Source: Lomentospora prolificans (taxonomy: Eukaryota > Ascomycota > Sordariomycetes > Microascales > Microascaceae). From it: a DNA stretch of 64,000 nt. The notes under the pieces were generated by a model. It ran no database searches. It was given only the letters and a program-made list of their open reading frames with translations, and had not been told where the DNA came from. Where the stretch lies: contig JARFXM010000005.1 in assembly GCA_029532625.1 (NCBI GenBank), positions 434,001-498,000 on the forward strand, given 5' to 3'. Below, piece by piece: positions 1 through 12,406 of the stretch (its first letter is position 1; the number at the start of each line of letters is the position of its first letter). The position numbers and the translations under genes were made by a program.

Positions 1-705
1 TCTTTTTCTTTTTTTCTTCTTCATTTCCCCCTTCTTCTTCCTTCTAGTCTATCGACGGTTGAGGGGCCGAGACTTCCTCGACGTCGCGCACCGCGCGCAC
101 TCGGTGCACTTGCTCGGCCCGTGCTCCTAAACCGCGACCGGAAGGCAAAGAAAGGCCAGCGAGCCCGATGGCCGCACTGTACGTCCGCGGGATCGGATTG
201 CGAATGAGGCGCGAGAATTGATGTCTGTCCCTCAATGGGGTCCGATAGGGCTCGGTAAGTATTAATAGGGAGCCTGGATAATTGCGTGGGCGGGTGCCCT
301 CTCACCTTCGGGTTCGCAGCCATCTGAGAAAAAGTCAATTGCTACTTCGGCCTATTATTAGAGGGTACCATGATCAGTAATACCGGGATGCTGGCAGCCG
401 AAGTCGAGAGAGCCGAAATAGCGCAAGTGGCCAAAAACATCCACATGGGGGAGACTTTTAGCACGTGGACCAGGGGCACTGGGACGCCTTGGTGGCGGGC
501 AGAATGTCTCAAAGTAGAAGTTGCCTCGGCATCTAGACGTCAGCTCCGTCGGCTTGAACCACCGAAGCAGGTCAAGCGCGCTCTTACCTCCACACGGAGA
601 CGACTGACTGTCGCGCCCATTTAAACCTCGAATTCTATAACTTCTCTCATCGTTTTGTCACTTCTGAATATTTTGCGCTCGTTAAGCCAGAGTAGTGATT
701 CAAGA
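1..705. other. Left-edge non-coding sequence and nitronate monooxygenase upstream region
   Basis: The first 50 bases are a pyrimidine-rich tract on the plus strand. Short open frames exist on both strands but show no recognisable family, no convincing splice sites and arginine/serine/proline-rich content typical of chance translation. The last few hundred bases are expected to contain the promoter and 5' leader of the gene starting at 706. Confidence 0.5.
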
Positions 706-1809
706 ATGCCGTTCGACACTGAGCTCACCCGCCGTCTCGGCATCCAGGGTAAGTCGCACCACACCAAACCCTACCTCTTCTGGTATCATGGCAGTAGAGC
801 AGGTGGATGTGGCCTTTGCGTCTTGCGAATTTAGATTCTGATGCTCGCAAACATAATAGTGCCCATTGTCCAGGGCGGCATGCAGCATGTCGGTACCGCC
901 GACCTCGCCTCCGCCGTCTCCAACGCCGGCGCCCTAGGCATCATCACAGCCCTCATCTTCCCCACGCCCGAGGACCTCCGCAAAGAGATCCGCCGCTGCC
1001 GCACCCTCACCAACCGCCCCTTCGGCGTAAACATTACCCTTCTCCCCGCCCTCGTACCCCCCGACTATGCTGCCTACGCCCGCGTCGTCATCGAGGAGGG
1101 CGTCAAGATCGTCGAGACCGCCGGTAACTCCCCCGGCCCCGTCATCAAGCAGCTCAAGGAGGCCGGAATCATCGTGCTCCACAAGTGCACTACCATCCGC
1201 CACGCCCAGAGCGCTGTGAAGCTCGGCGTCGATTTCCTCAGCATCGACGGCTTCGAGTGCGCCGGCCACGTCGGCGAGTCCGACATCACCAACTTTATCC
1301 TCCTCAGCCGCGCAAGACAGTCCCTTAAGGTGCCCTTCATCGCCTCAGGAGGTTTCGCTGACGGTCAGGGCCTCGCGGCGGCGCTGTGCCTCGGCGCGAG
1401 CGGCATCAACATGGGTACTCGGTTCATGTGTACCGTGGAAGCGCCCATCCACGAGAACATCAAGAAGGAGATCTGCAAGGCCGACGAGACTGACACCACG
1501 CTCGTCATGAGGAAGTGGCGGAATACCACCAGGCTTTACAAGAACAAGGTCGCCCAGGAGGCCGCTAGGGTCGAGCGCGAGGTTTCGGGCGATAGTTTCG
1601 AGCCCATGGCGCCTCTTATGAGCGGAAAGAGGGGCAAGATGGTGTTTGTGGACGGTGACCCGCAGTTCGGCGTCTGGACTGCCGGTCAGGTTATTGGGTT
1701 GATTCACGATATTCCCACCTGCAAGGATCTCGTAGCAAGGATCGAGAAGGAGGCCGAGGCCGCGCTGAAGGAGAAGCTATCTCTCCTCAAGCCTGCCTCC
1801 AAGTTGTAG
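706..1809 (+). CDS. Nitronate monooxygenase (2-nitropropane dioxygenase family)
   Basis: FMN-dependent enzyme that oxidises toxic alkyl nitronates such as propionate-3-nitronate to carbonyl compounds and nitrite. Two exons, 706-748 and 860-1809, with a 111-bp GT-AG intron; joining them gives 330 residues and restores the family N-terminus, ending in the VPIVQGGMQ motif at residues 15-23. The TIM-barrel hallmarks are visible: GFECAGHVGE around residues 145-154, whose His151 sits where the family's catalytic histidine lies, then GGFADG (178-183) and GINMGTRF (196-203), which bind the FMN phosphate. Start chosen because MPFDTELTRRLGIQ matches the usual beginning and the splice is exact; an ATG at 841 lies inside the intron. 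No targeting peptide is seen, so probably cytosolic. It runs tail to tail with the E1-beta gene. Family certain; substrate inferred. Confidence 0.93.
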
Positions 1810-2109
1810 GGGTAGATTGGTGCGGCCACGGTTTTCTTTTAACGAATTTAGATGTACGTTCAGAGCTTGTTACTGGGTGGGCATAAGGCATGCGGGCATA
1901 TTAGCATCACTGTAGAGGTCAATATATAGCTGGCTACTGGTTTCTGGGATCACAATCCTGGGCTCTCACGTGGGCGTTGATCATGCCTATGCTCTGTGAT
2001 GTTGATGGCTATACGAAGTACATTTGTAGCTAGTGTTTCCTACAGAGTACGTACCGACTGGTCCCCAAGCGCCCTTCTAAACTCCGTTATAATGCAAAGT
2101 TCGATGCGG
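1810..2109. other. Convergent 3' flank between nitronate monooxygenase and E1-beta genes
   Basis: AT-richer spacer between two converging genes. It should hold both 3' UTRs and polyadenylation sites. No coding potential seen. Confidence 0.6.
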
Positions 2110-3395
2110 CTAATATTCCATAACCCTGCGGAGCCCATCGTATATTCCTAAAAACATCACGTTAGCATGTAAAGAAATACTCCCGTGGGAGATACATGGG
2201 AGAGTGATGACTTACTTGCAACGTCAGGGAAATTAAACTTCTCATACATCAATGGCGTCGGTATACTCCACCCAGCAATCCTTGTAACCGGTGCCTCGAG
2301 CCTCAGAAACGTAGCCTCGTCCTCCTGGATCGCCGCCGCAACCTCGGCACCAACCCCGGCATTCACCATGGCCTCATGCACAACGATACATCTGCCCGTC
2401 TTGCGCACGCTATTAAACACAGTCTCCTTGTCCCACGGATAAATGGTCCTCAAATCGATGAGCTCGATGCTGACGCCAAAGTCCTTTTCCGCGCGCTCGA
2501 TGGCGGACATGCAAGTATAGAGGGGCTGTCCGTAGGAGATGATGGTTACATTTTCGCCTGGCTTAATTACCTCGGCCTTGGACAAGGGGAGCTCGTAGTC
2601 TTCGGTGGGGACCTGCTCGACGGCGGCGCGGTAGAGGATCTTGGGCTCCATGAAAATGCAGGGGTCGTTGCTCCTGATGGCGGCGAGGAGCAGACCCTTA
2701 GCTTGTAGAGGAGAGCGGGGCATGATGACGCGGAGGCCAGGGATATGGGTGAAGAGGCTTTCGGGGCTTTGGGAGTGGTAGAGGGCGCCGTGGCCGACAC
2801 CGCCGCAGGGCATCCGGACGGTGAGGCCGCCGGCGCTGCGCCCTGTCTTGCCCTCCCTGTACCGTATCTTGGCGGCCTCGTTGACGAGCTGGTCAAACGC
2901 CGGGTAGACGTAGTCGGCGAATTGAATTTCCGCTACGGGCCTCATTCCCTCAGCGGCTGCACCGATGGCGAAGCCCATGATGCCCTGCTCGGTGAGCGGG
3001 GTGTTGAACACGCGCTGGGCGCCGTAGGACTCGGCGAGGTTCATCGAGCAGCGGAAGACGCCCCCGAAGGCTACATCCTCTCCGAACACTAGTACGGTCT
3101 CATCGGACGCTAATGCGGTGGAAAGGGCGTCGTTTATGGCCTGGAAGAGATTCATCTTCTTAGTGGTGCTGTTGCGGGCCTTCGCAGGGAGGTCAGTCGT
3201 CGAAAGGGCCGTCTGGGGGGTATGCGAGAGGAGAGGAGTAGTAGAGTAGTCGACTGGAAGGTTGAGCTTCGCATTGGGCGGATGCGTCGAATACAGGCGG
3301 AGAGACGATACGGGAAGGGTCGTGAGCAGAGGCCGGCGGGAGACGGCCGGCGGCCATGCGGTTCGGGCAAGATGCCGTATCGATTCCGACTTCAT
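2110..3395 (-). CDS. Branched-chain 2-oxoacid dehydrogenase E1 component, beta subunit, mitochondrial
   Basis: Beta subunit of the thiamine-diphosphate E1 enzyme of the BCKDH complex, which oxidatively decarboxylates the 2-oxoacids of leucine, isoleucine and valine. Two exons on the minus strand, 3395-2216 and 2147-2110, with a 68-bp intron containing CTAAC; the joined protein is 405 residues. The last exon adds the ending RIYDGLRRVMEY, without which the frame runs into intron sequence. Residues 1 to about 35 are Arg/Ser-rich with no acidic cluster, as in a mitochondrial presequence. The transketolase pyrimidine-binding domain begins near residue 79, with LTEQGIMGFAIG and the conserved ADYVYPAFDQLVNEAAK region; the C-terminal transketolase domain carries GRCIVVHEA. 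The length fits the family. Pyruvate dehydrogenase E1-beta is the main alternative, but the N-terminal pattern and ending fit BCKDHB better. It diverges from the GH5 glucanase gene. Confidence 0.93.
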
Positions 3396-4117
3396 GATTG
3401 TGGGAGATACACCGACTCAATTGGATTCCTTCGTTCTGGAGAAGTTTACAATTGTTTGACTTTTGGAAATCCCACTCGTGGCTCCTGGATTCCTATGTAA
3501 GAAACGCCAAGGGGAGTCTGTCGTGCTCGCCGCCAATACCCTCGAAAGCGGGACATTTCATGGTCTCGGGCGGCATAGTGATGACGAGGGCTCGGCTTGT
3601 CGCGGCGTTCCACCCGCGGCGTTCGCATCCACACTGCAACCACTTTAAGCCGATTGCACGTTGCTGGGCCAACATCCGAGCCACCAAGTCGATCAGTCAT
3701 CATCGACGGAAAACAGGGAAGTCACTCTTACCGTATTAGCCAAGACGTGCGCAGCGCGCTTGGCGCCCGTTTTTGGAAATGAGAATAGGGTCAGCCAAGC
3801 GAAAATTCAACGACGAAATGATGTATGATGAAAAACAAATCGCCTCTCCGCTAATTTCAACGAAAAAAATAGACTCAAACGACATCTCCGGTTTTGAGCG
3901 AGCTAGTATCTTGAACGATAACGACAGCACTTGTTTTTTTTTGCGGCGGATATACGACCTTTTCTGGAGCTCAGGCGGCGGCTTTGATTCTGGACCGGAG
4001 ATTTATGGCGTGCATGTCTTGGATTGGAATATCGAAACCACTATAAATCTAACGACGTATTTACGACTTATTTTATTTCCGATCTTTTTTTTCTGATCTT
4101 GAGCGAAAACGTCGGCC
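3396..4117. promoter_or_regulatory. Divergent intergenic region between E1-beta and GH5 glucanase
   Basis: A 722-bp spacer between two gene starts facing away from each other, so it must hold both promoters. The right half is AT-rich with T-runs. Small open frames here are not supported by splice sites or similarity. No specific factor site is claimed. Confidence 0.5.
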
Positions 4118-6390
4118 ATGGCGCCGCAAGGCCAGTCGCCACAGCGAGCACGACGGCACCGAGATCGAACGCGTGAAAGGGATTCAGATCGAGACGGAGA
4201 TCGAGACCGCGACCGGGATTACGAAAGGGAGCGAGAGCGAGAGCGACGGATGAGAGAGCGTACGCGCGAAAGGGAGCGGGAAAGAGAGGCGGGGGCGGGC
4301 CGGGAACGGGAGAGGGAGAGGGAACGAGAGCGCGATCGCGAAGCGAGACGACAGCGCAGGCAATCTTCGGCCCGCCCACCTTCATCACGGCCTCGTTCTG
4401 AGGAGCACGAAAGCCGCAATAACCACCGGAGAAGTAGACATGAGCGGAGACAGAGCCGCGCGAGTGGACCTGCGTTATCGGCTGAGGCGTTGGCCAGGCT
4501 TGAGCGGGATCAGCGGCGGAATGCGCAACGGCAGTCGAGACAGTCGAGGATACCCCGCGAGGAGTATGTTGAGGTCGAAGTCGAGAAGCCAAAGAAAAAT
4601 AACAAGAAGGGGAAGAAGAAGAGGGTTGTGAGCGGTGCGGTGATGGAGGAGGGCAGGAGTAAGGGGTATGTTGGTGTACGGGGGAGCGCGGGCACAGATG
4701 ATAGTCTGATCAAGGAGTATATGTATCAGCAGCCAAAACTGCCCTGGTGGAAGCGGAGGAGGATATGTAAGTTTCTCTCTTATTACTTGCCTATGACGCT
4801 GCCCGTTGCTAACTCGAGCTAGGGATGTACATCGCAGCCGGCCTCCTTGCTCTCATTCTCATCATCGTCATCGCCGTCGTCGTCAGCAAGAAAAAGTCCG
4901 GCGACTCTGAAGAGAAGAACTCCAGTCTAGATGGCCTTGACCGCAACGTTATCCCTCAAGAATACCAAGGCACAGACCTCGACCCCTGGACGTGGGCCGA
5001 CACGACCGACTTCAACATTACATTCACCGCCGAGACCGTCGGTGGGCTCCCTGTAATGGGACTCTTTACCGAGTGGGACGACTCCAAAGCTCCCAACGAC
5101 AGGGTGCCTGCCCTCGATCAGGACTGGGGATCCTACGGCGACCGTCCCGCCCGCGGAGTTAACCTCGGCGGTTGGCTCTCGCTCGAGCCTTTTATCGCCC
5201 CGTCCATGTTTAACTACGACTCACGGCTAGGCATCGTCGACGAATACACCCTCTGCGAGCACCTTGGGGAGAACGCCAAGGCGACGCTCGAGAAGCACTA
5301 CGCCACCTTTGTCACAGAATCCACTTTCAAGGAGATCGCCGACGCGGGCCTAGACCATGTCCGCATCCCTTTTTCCTACTGGGCCGTCGAAGTCTACGAC
5401 GACGACCCCTACGTCCACCGCACCTCATGGCGCTATCTCCTCCGCGCCATCGAATGGGCCCGCAAGTACGGGCTCCGCATCAACCTCGACCTGCACGGCC
5501 TCCCCGGCAGCCAAAACGGATGGAACCACTCGGGCCGCCTTGGCACGATCGGCTGGCTCAACGGCCCCGACGGCGACAAGAACGCCCAGCGCTCCCTCGA
5601 CGTGCACGACAAGCTGTCGAAATTCTTCGCCCAGGACCGCTACAAGAACATCATCACCTTTTACGGCCTCGCCAACGAGCCGAAGATGACGGCCCTCGAC
5701 CCGGATGCCGTCATCTCCTGGACCAGCGAGGCCTACAAAACGGTGCGCGACAACGGCGTCGATGCCATCGTTGTCTTCGGCGACGGCTTCATGGGCCTGT
5801 CCAAGTGGAAGGGTAAGCTGAGCGGGCTGTCAGACCTCGCGCTCGACGTGCACCAGTACGTCATCTTCAACAAGAACCAGATCGTCTACACGCACAAGGA
5901 AAAGGTTGAATACGCCTGCGACGGGTGGACCAAGCAGGCCGTCGAGAGCATGGACACCTCGACGGGCTTCGGGCCCACGCTCTTCGCAGAGTGGTCCCAG
6001 GCCGACACCGACTGCGCCAAGCACCTGACTAACGTGGGCTGGGGCAACAGGTGGGAGGGCACGTTCGACGCTGGCGACAGCGATGAGTCGGTGCTCACGC
6101 CTAGGTGTCCCACAGAGGATGAGCAGTGCAGCTGCACATTTGCCAACGCGGATCCTGGCTCGTACTCGGACGAATACAAGAAGTTCCTCAAGATGTTTGC
6201 CGAGGCGCAGATGCACTCCTTTGAGAAGGGCTGGGGGTGGTGGTATTGGACTTGGAAGACGGACAGCGCGACGCAGTGGAGCTACAAGGCTGGCTTGGAC
6301 GCAGGGATATTGCCGTCTAAGGCGTACGAGAGGGATTTCGACTGCTCCGGGGACGTTCCGGACTTTGGGGATTTGCCCGAGTACTACTAG
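4118..6390 (+). CDS. Membrane-anchored glucan 1,3-beta-glucosidase, GH5 (ExgD type)
   Basis: Exo-beta-1,3-glucanase predicted to trim cell-wall beta-glucan from the outer face of the plasma membrane. Exons 4118-4766 and 4823-6390 flank a 56-bp intron with CTAAC and join to 738 residues. It is a type II membrane protein: a very basic cytosolic tail (residues 1 to ~218) with a long Arg/Glu/Asp tract from about 14 to 85, then a single transmembrane segment at about 219-238, then an extracellular domain. GH5 hallmarks are GVNLGGWL (328-335), the acid/base glutamate E502 in ANEP and the nucleophile E606 in FAEWS. The exon junction lies just before the membrane segment, so an ATG at 4825 could in principle give a tail-less form. 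The low-complexity RE/RD tract is unusually long. Family and topology are secure; polysaccharide specificity is from the family. Confidence 0.93.
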
Positions 6391-9300
6391 CCCAAAGGGG
6401 CGAGAAACGCGGAAATTGGGACGGCGGTAATCGTGAAATTCGTATGGGAAAGGCGTGACGGAGGGTGGAAATGAGCGCGAGCCCCGTGGATAAGAAGGGG
6501 GAGGGGGGGCGAACGTTTTACGCATTGTCTTTTCCGGCGTTCTAGATTTGGGAAACCCTTGCCTTGGGGGTAAAGGAGGTTGGCGAGCTGATGATCAAGA
6601 TCTTGTCCGATAGTGGAGGGTTTGGCTTGCGAATGCTCGTCGCGCGGACGAGATCCAGGGATGTCTTTGGCTCCGCCCTCTTGCCTTGCTGTATATACAA
6701 TCGCATCCGGTGGCCAGTTTATTGCTTTTTCCCCTTTTCTTTTTCATTTTCAGCCCGGGCGGTATATAGACGGACACCACCATCGATAGAGGGATACACA
6801 ATGAGAAACGAGGATTTACGGCTTCATTTTTGAGGTTTCAAGTCTTTCAGCACTCGATTCCGGTTCGGGAACTCTCAGGCGGGAGGGGATAGCTACCTGG
6901 GTTTGGCGCTTGGGGCTCCTAATATTGCTCACGGCCGGTGTAACGAGGTTTTCATGGTCCACGCCTCCCGTATAAGTGGCGGCTGTAACACCGAGGACCG
7001 GAGGTATTCGACGAGCGGAAAATTTAAGATTAAAAGCGCCAAAAATAGAGAGCATGGCACGGTTACGCTCATGCCACCTGATGGTAGCCTCATGAGGGCT
7101 AGGTTGGGGATCGCGATTGCAGACGAGCACCCAAATTCAGCAACAAGCCAGGCCAGATAAACACGTAGAATAATCAAAATAATGAAAATATCTAGAGAGT
7201 TAAGCACACTTATAGTAACCCGAAGCCACAAATATTTCGTTGCGGAAGACAAACCTGCGAAACAAAACAAAACGAAAAAACAAAAAGAAAAAAAATGTGT
7301 TGCGAGCTCGCCAAGGAAGATCGCGAAGTCTCCCGCGGTTCATACTCCGGCCATTCAGCGCTCCTTCAAACCGCTAGGTCATCCGGTCGGATTTCGTCCA
7401 TGAGCCCACTCGGCTGGGATGTTTTACCGTCGATTGACATATAACCCGTGTAGGAGCGAGTTGGGATGTCAGATGAGAAAGGAGCGATAAGTCCAAGCTA
7501 GATCATCACTTCGAACCTCCCAGCCAGACCCTCGCTTGGACCTTCTGAAAAGGTAAAAGAGAAGAGGTCAAACAGAAGAGGTCAGCCCTCTCGGCACTCG
7601 CTCTAGCCTATAGAGACACTCTCGTAAAACGTGTAACCACCCAAGCAGCGCGCAAGGTAGGGCGCTGAAGCATAAAGGCAGCATGTTTAATACGACGCCG
7701 TGCCTGTGTGATATCCACACAAGAGATGAGACACTCTTTGGAGAAGGGGAAAGAAAATCCCCAAAGAAAAGGTGGGTTGGACGACAGATAGGTGATTCAG
7801 AAGAGGCAACGGGCTCAGGTTACTCAAGGCCCCGTACTGAAACCCAATGATGTCGCTTGCAGTACAATGGGAGGCCGTGTTACGATTGGGCGGGATGAGG
7901 TCGCTCCCGCTTGCTTGTGTCCCTCTTTTCTTCGTCCCTCGCCGGGGCATTTCCGCTCTATGGAGAACAATGAATGTTTCGGAAGGATATGTGATAGGTG
8001 AGGCGGGTGGAGGAATCAATCCCAACTCACTGGTGACGGGGCTGAGCTCGGAGGGATAGACTTCAAAAAGGCAAGCTGAATCCGATCTCGGCGATATCTG
8101 ATATATCCCCATCTCGAGCTGAGATCCAGATCCTTTTTGGGCTTCCCCATGCGTCAAGGCCGCCTTTATCACAACTCGTGATCTTCGTAGCTAAAGTCAT
8201 GCAAGCCAGGGGTTCCTTGGACTCACAGCGTCTGCGCACGCCCCCCTTCCTTACCTTGAGTAATGAATTGATAAGTCTCACAATGACCACGGCGAAAGTA
8301 AGCAACGCCTTTTCTCCCCGAGATAAGCATGGTATGCAGCTACCCGTGATGGGGTGTGGTGCGGAGAAGATTGCTTGGAGGATGTTCTCTGGGCATTTTA
8401 ACAAGGTTTGAGAGAGGTCATAGGGTTTCTGCTGGACCTTCTTCAAACATATATTCCAGTAATACACGAGAGTATATTGGGAACAAAGCAAAAGAGTCGG
8501 CTAAGAAAGGTGGTGTACTTGGTCTTTGATGCCCTGCATCGTTGGACATGGCCTAGTAAACCCAAGCGAACGTGAAGCAAATGTGCTCTTTCTTGTTGAT
8601 CCTTGATGTTAGAATTGGATACGGATAAGCCATTTCGCGGTGATAACTTGTTCAAAGTGAAGGAGGAAAAAATTGAAATGAAATAAAATAAAATAAAATA
8701 AAATAATTAAATTATTAATTAATAATAAAAAAAGATTAAAATAAAGATAAAGAGAGAAAGAAGGCCGTGTTCATTGCCCAATTTAGAGTCAAGAGCGTGT
8801 GGCACTTGTTCAGTAGCGAGGACGAACCGGTTTTCCCTTCGTCGCCATTTTGCTTTTTCTTGCTGCGAAGCATCTGATAGTGGATAGCTTCGACTTCGAG
8901 TGGCACATGCTTCTCTCCATCGAGACCTTTCCTGATTGTACTAGATTGACATGACGTAGCTTGAGCATTTCCACCCGCGCGGATGAACGGATCAACGGAT
9001 GAGGGGCACTTTAAAGCAAGGCGACAACAGAGGCCTAGCTTCAGCTTTCTCCGTTGTTCCTAGCGCGGGCGTGCTCGATGGGACCTGGCCTGTGATCGGC
9101 TTGTGACAGGCTTCCTGGGGAGGACGCGACGGGTCATTCTGTCAAGTGCTGCGAGGGAAGCAGATGTGGCCTGGCGTCGGCCCTGTGGGGTCGGCAAGGG
9201 ACTCCGACATCCTGGTATGTTGCGCCGAGGCATCTGAATGCGCGCCTTGGGTTTAAGCCGCGTGAGGAGAAGAGCATGATAACACCCAAACAGGCCCAAC

Positions 9301-12300
9301 GTGCAATTTCATAGTATCATACATCGTGTACGCAGAGGTCGAATGTGGAAGCGTGCTACATGCACAGCGCGTCTGCCAATTGACTCGGTAAATAGGCTTC
9401 CAGGATTGACTGGCGTTCTTATCGTGCATGATGGGAATGCGTATGTGTGACTGAGACGGGCCGCAGGGTGCCAGAAGCAGCTCATATGGCTGGACCTTCT
9501 TTGACGGGAAGCCGCATGCCGGTCAGTCGATGGCGAAATCGAATGCACTTGCGGTGCGCAGGGTCTCAAAAGGGACGATGCAGGTAAAGCTGCCAAGAGG
9601 TAGCAGCTCTGGTCAAGGTGCTTTCTCTTTGGTGAGCGACAGAACGGTTGGCCTGAGCCGAGGCACAAGTGGGAGACTACATGCCGAGCGAAGCCAAATA
9701 CTTCTGTAGAAATTGACACTCTTAAGGAATTCGGCCAACGCGTGCGCCGTTCAAAGAGGAGATGCCTCACAATGCAGGGCGAGCGGAGAGGCTTGAATAG
9801 AACCGTATACTGAAAGCTGTGACACCATAACAGGATGGGACGTTTTTGGTATAGGAGGATCAATTCGATCCCACTTGGAGCTATTACTTCAACATCGCAT
9901 TGGGACATGTTACATGAGGGAGGGCGGGTTGGGTGGATACCATCAGGGGCATCGAAAGCATTGCCAACTCTGGCAACCCCGACGAACCGCTTTCTGGTCG
10001 TTCGTGAAGATCTGTTCTTAGGGGCGGACGCTAGGAATAAGTCGGAACAGGAAATCTGGGGTAGAGGATCACAGGTGGATGGCATCGGGTCAGACCGGAA
10101 CATGAAGAGGCGGAGGTCTTGGACAATTTGCTAACACTGCGCATTCCGGGATATTTGGAGTGCTTCCCAGCTCGATGCTGCGACGAGTGCAAGATTTCGG
10201 CAACTACATTAGGGGGGAATTGATAGTACAGGACTCGATGAGAGACGGAAAAGAATTGATGGCGTCAAAAAATCCGGGAATAGCTCAGAACAGTTGCGCC
10301 GAATTCGTATCACCACTGTCTTATTCCTCAACAGCATGACTCCCATGTGTGCATAAGCCAGGCTGGCTATAAAGGAGCACTTCGAGCCGACTCTGGTCCT
10401 GCTGAAGGCAGGCTGGGAGCTACGACCAATGGCCAGCAAGTGACGAATAGGAGCGATTCCTGGCGGCTTCAAACCCCCCAAACTTGAGGGACTTTACTGC
10501 GGGTACGAGTGTTAGTGTTGAATCAATCAGAGGCTGGGTCGCAGTGCAGTTGGCTCGATGCCTTCGAGCCTTCTGGCAAAGTGCCACCATGAATTGCGAC
10601 GCCAGCGTTAAGAGATCCATCAATATGAGGCGGTCGGTAATCTCCCAGGACTATCCTTGTTTTGAACCTGTGCGGCTGACGTGGAGTTCTCTCCATTAAA
10701 GTTGGATGATGCTTTGTTAGTGAGGGGGGAAATTTCCAAGCGCCAGCGGTGGCTCCAGACCTGCTGTGGTGAAACGGGGGGACCTTAGTTCAGTCATATC
10801 CTGGGAAATCTCTCCTCGGTTGTATCTCGCGAGGATCCTTAAATCCGTGGCATCGATTAGCAGCAAACCTTGACTGTACCGCTCCGGAAAGCGCACCGAG
10901 AAGATCGGAGGCGGATGGCAGAGCTCGCGGTAGATCTCTCTGTGTTAGTACCGTCCTAAAGACTAAGGCATTGTGTCTAAACACGCGATGTCTTCCTAGC
11001 GCTTTGCAATAGAAACAAGACGAGAAGAAGACGCGGCTAGTCTGGCTGCAAGACACAAGTCAGACAGGCAGGCCTGTCTGTCAGTAGCCGGCGTGGTTCT
11101 GCTAGTCTCGCACTGCCCCTCGCCTGGTGCTGAGAAAAATCTCCTTTGGTCATGGTTGTTGCGGGGCAGAATACCGACCCCGCTAGAAACTCAGGACTCA
11201 CGTAAAGTTGGTATAATTGGATGCCCAAGTGATTGTACCAAGCCGACAGATCAAGGGGCGGTGAAAGTTTGGTTCGTCCGCGTCAGGAACAGGACCCTGG
11301 ATACAGGACTGCACAGGGCGTATGGCGAAACATGGTTCGATATCGTTTAATCGCGGGGAGTGATGGATGACTGTAGAAAGCTCACTTCTCAACAAGGGAG
11401 TCTTCAGCTCATTGCTTTTCTCGCTTGACTTTCTCACATGCCTCCCCACACTATCAAGTGGGAAACTCCCCCGGAAAGTCACTAAAGACGCAAGAGGCGG
11501 GAGGAGGCAGGTACAGAGTCACCGAGGTGAGGCTCGCCGCCGGCTTGGTCAGTGCATCTCACCATTTCAATTGTATGTGCTGTTCGTTCATGGAGGGGCG
11601 GAGAGGGAAGCTGCATCTCTGAAGGAGCACGCGACAGCCAACCAGGGTGTCGTAATTGGCCGGACAAGCCAAAACTTTGCAAATAAACACCTCACGAGGA
11701 TGAAAGCTCAACCCTGATTCTTAACAATTCTTCGGGAGATGGGAAAGTTTCAATTCCCGAGCCTGATCTAGGAGCGGCAAAGATTTGAAGTCGTGGTTTT
11801 ACAAGACTGTCAAGTTTTGTTTCTTCATGGAGCACCTATGGAGCACCTGGCGTGGGTGGACAAACGTTGAAGCTACCTCCCACCGGCATCCCCAGTAAAA
11901 CACCCGTTTTCTCCTCCTTACCAAATCGCGGCGAGGGGAGGTCAATCGAGTACCGAGTACCCGAGGTCTGGGTATTTGATACAGGCGACATCCACCAAAT
12001 TTGCGCCGAGCCATCCGGTTTGCATGCACTCGGATTCGCGTATGTGTTACTTTTGTCCCCACCACGTTCAGGCTAGCGTCGGCCCCATCCCATGACGGAG
12101 TGGAAGCTGACCGAGGCACAGCAGCCAATGGTGTTGGATGCAATCGCTGCCACAGTAAAACTGGCCAAGGTACTTGATAACCCCGCAATCGGTAGCCGAA
12201 ATACGAGCGTTCAAAACGGTGGGTGCGGACCGCTGGGCTGTGGTTGTACCCCCTAACCGAGCTTTGCCTTATAGGGGACTTTTAGTGCATCACAAGGGAA

Positions 12301-12390
12301 ACTCAGTTTTCCAACCCCCCAAAACGGACGGCCCTCGTGAAAGGCTCCTTCCAGGTTATGCGCAATTCCCACCGCCTACTGGAGTGACTC
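6391..12390. other. Gene-poor 6-kb stretch
   Basis: No recognisable protein, no convincing chain of exons, and no tRNA or rRNA. The longest open frame is 264 codons on the minus strand (9309-10103). Its translation is rich in Arg, Ser, Pro, His and Cys, with no domain, repeat or signal; it is more likely chance than a gene. The first few hundred bases should be the 3' UTR of the glucanase. Possible contents are regulatory DNA, non-coding transcripts or relics too decayed to read. Confidence 0.5.
8665..8760. repeat. A/T-rich low-complexity tract with (AAAAT)n
   Basis: Nearly pure A/T sequence containing about five consecutive AAAAT-type units near 8681-8705, followed by TAAT-rich and AAAG-rich stretches. 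It is a simple sequence tract of unknown role. Confidence 0.85.
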
Positions 12391-12406
12391 GTACCCCTAG
12401 GGGTAC
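12391..12406. repeat. Perfect 16-bp palindrome
   Basis: GTACCCCTAGGGGTAC reads identically on both strands with no spacer. It lies about 1.8 kb upstream of the AcuK-type regulator. It could be a dimeric-factor site or chance. Confidence 0.9.

Noticed and set aside
841..859. ATG at 841 as start of the nitronate monooxygenase
   Set aside because: It lies inside the first intron; the ATG at 706 plus splicing at 749-859 restores the conserved N-terminus.
9309..10103. 264-codon minus-strand open frame
   Set aside because: No domain, signal, repeat or conserved motif; the translation is rich in Arg/Ser/Pro/His/Cys like antisense or chance frames, with no splice or context support.
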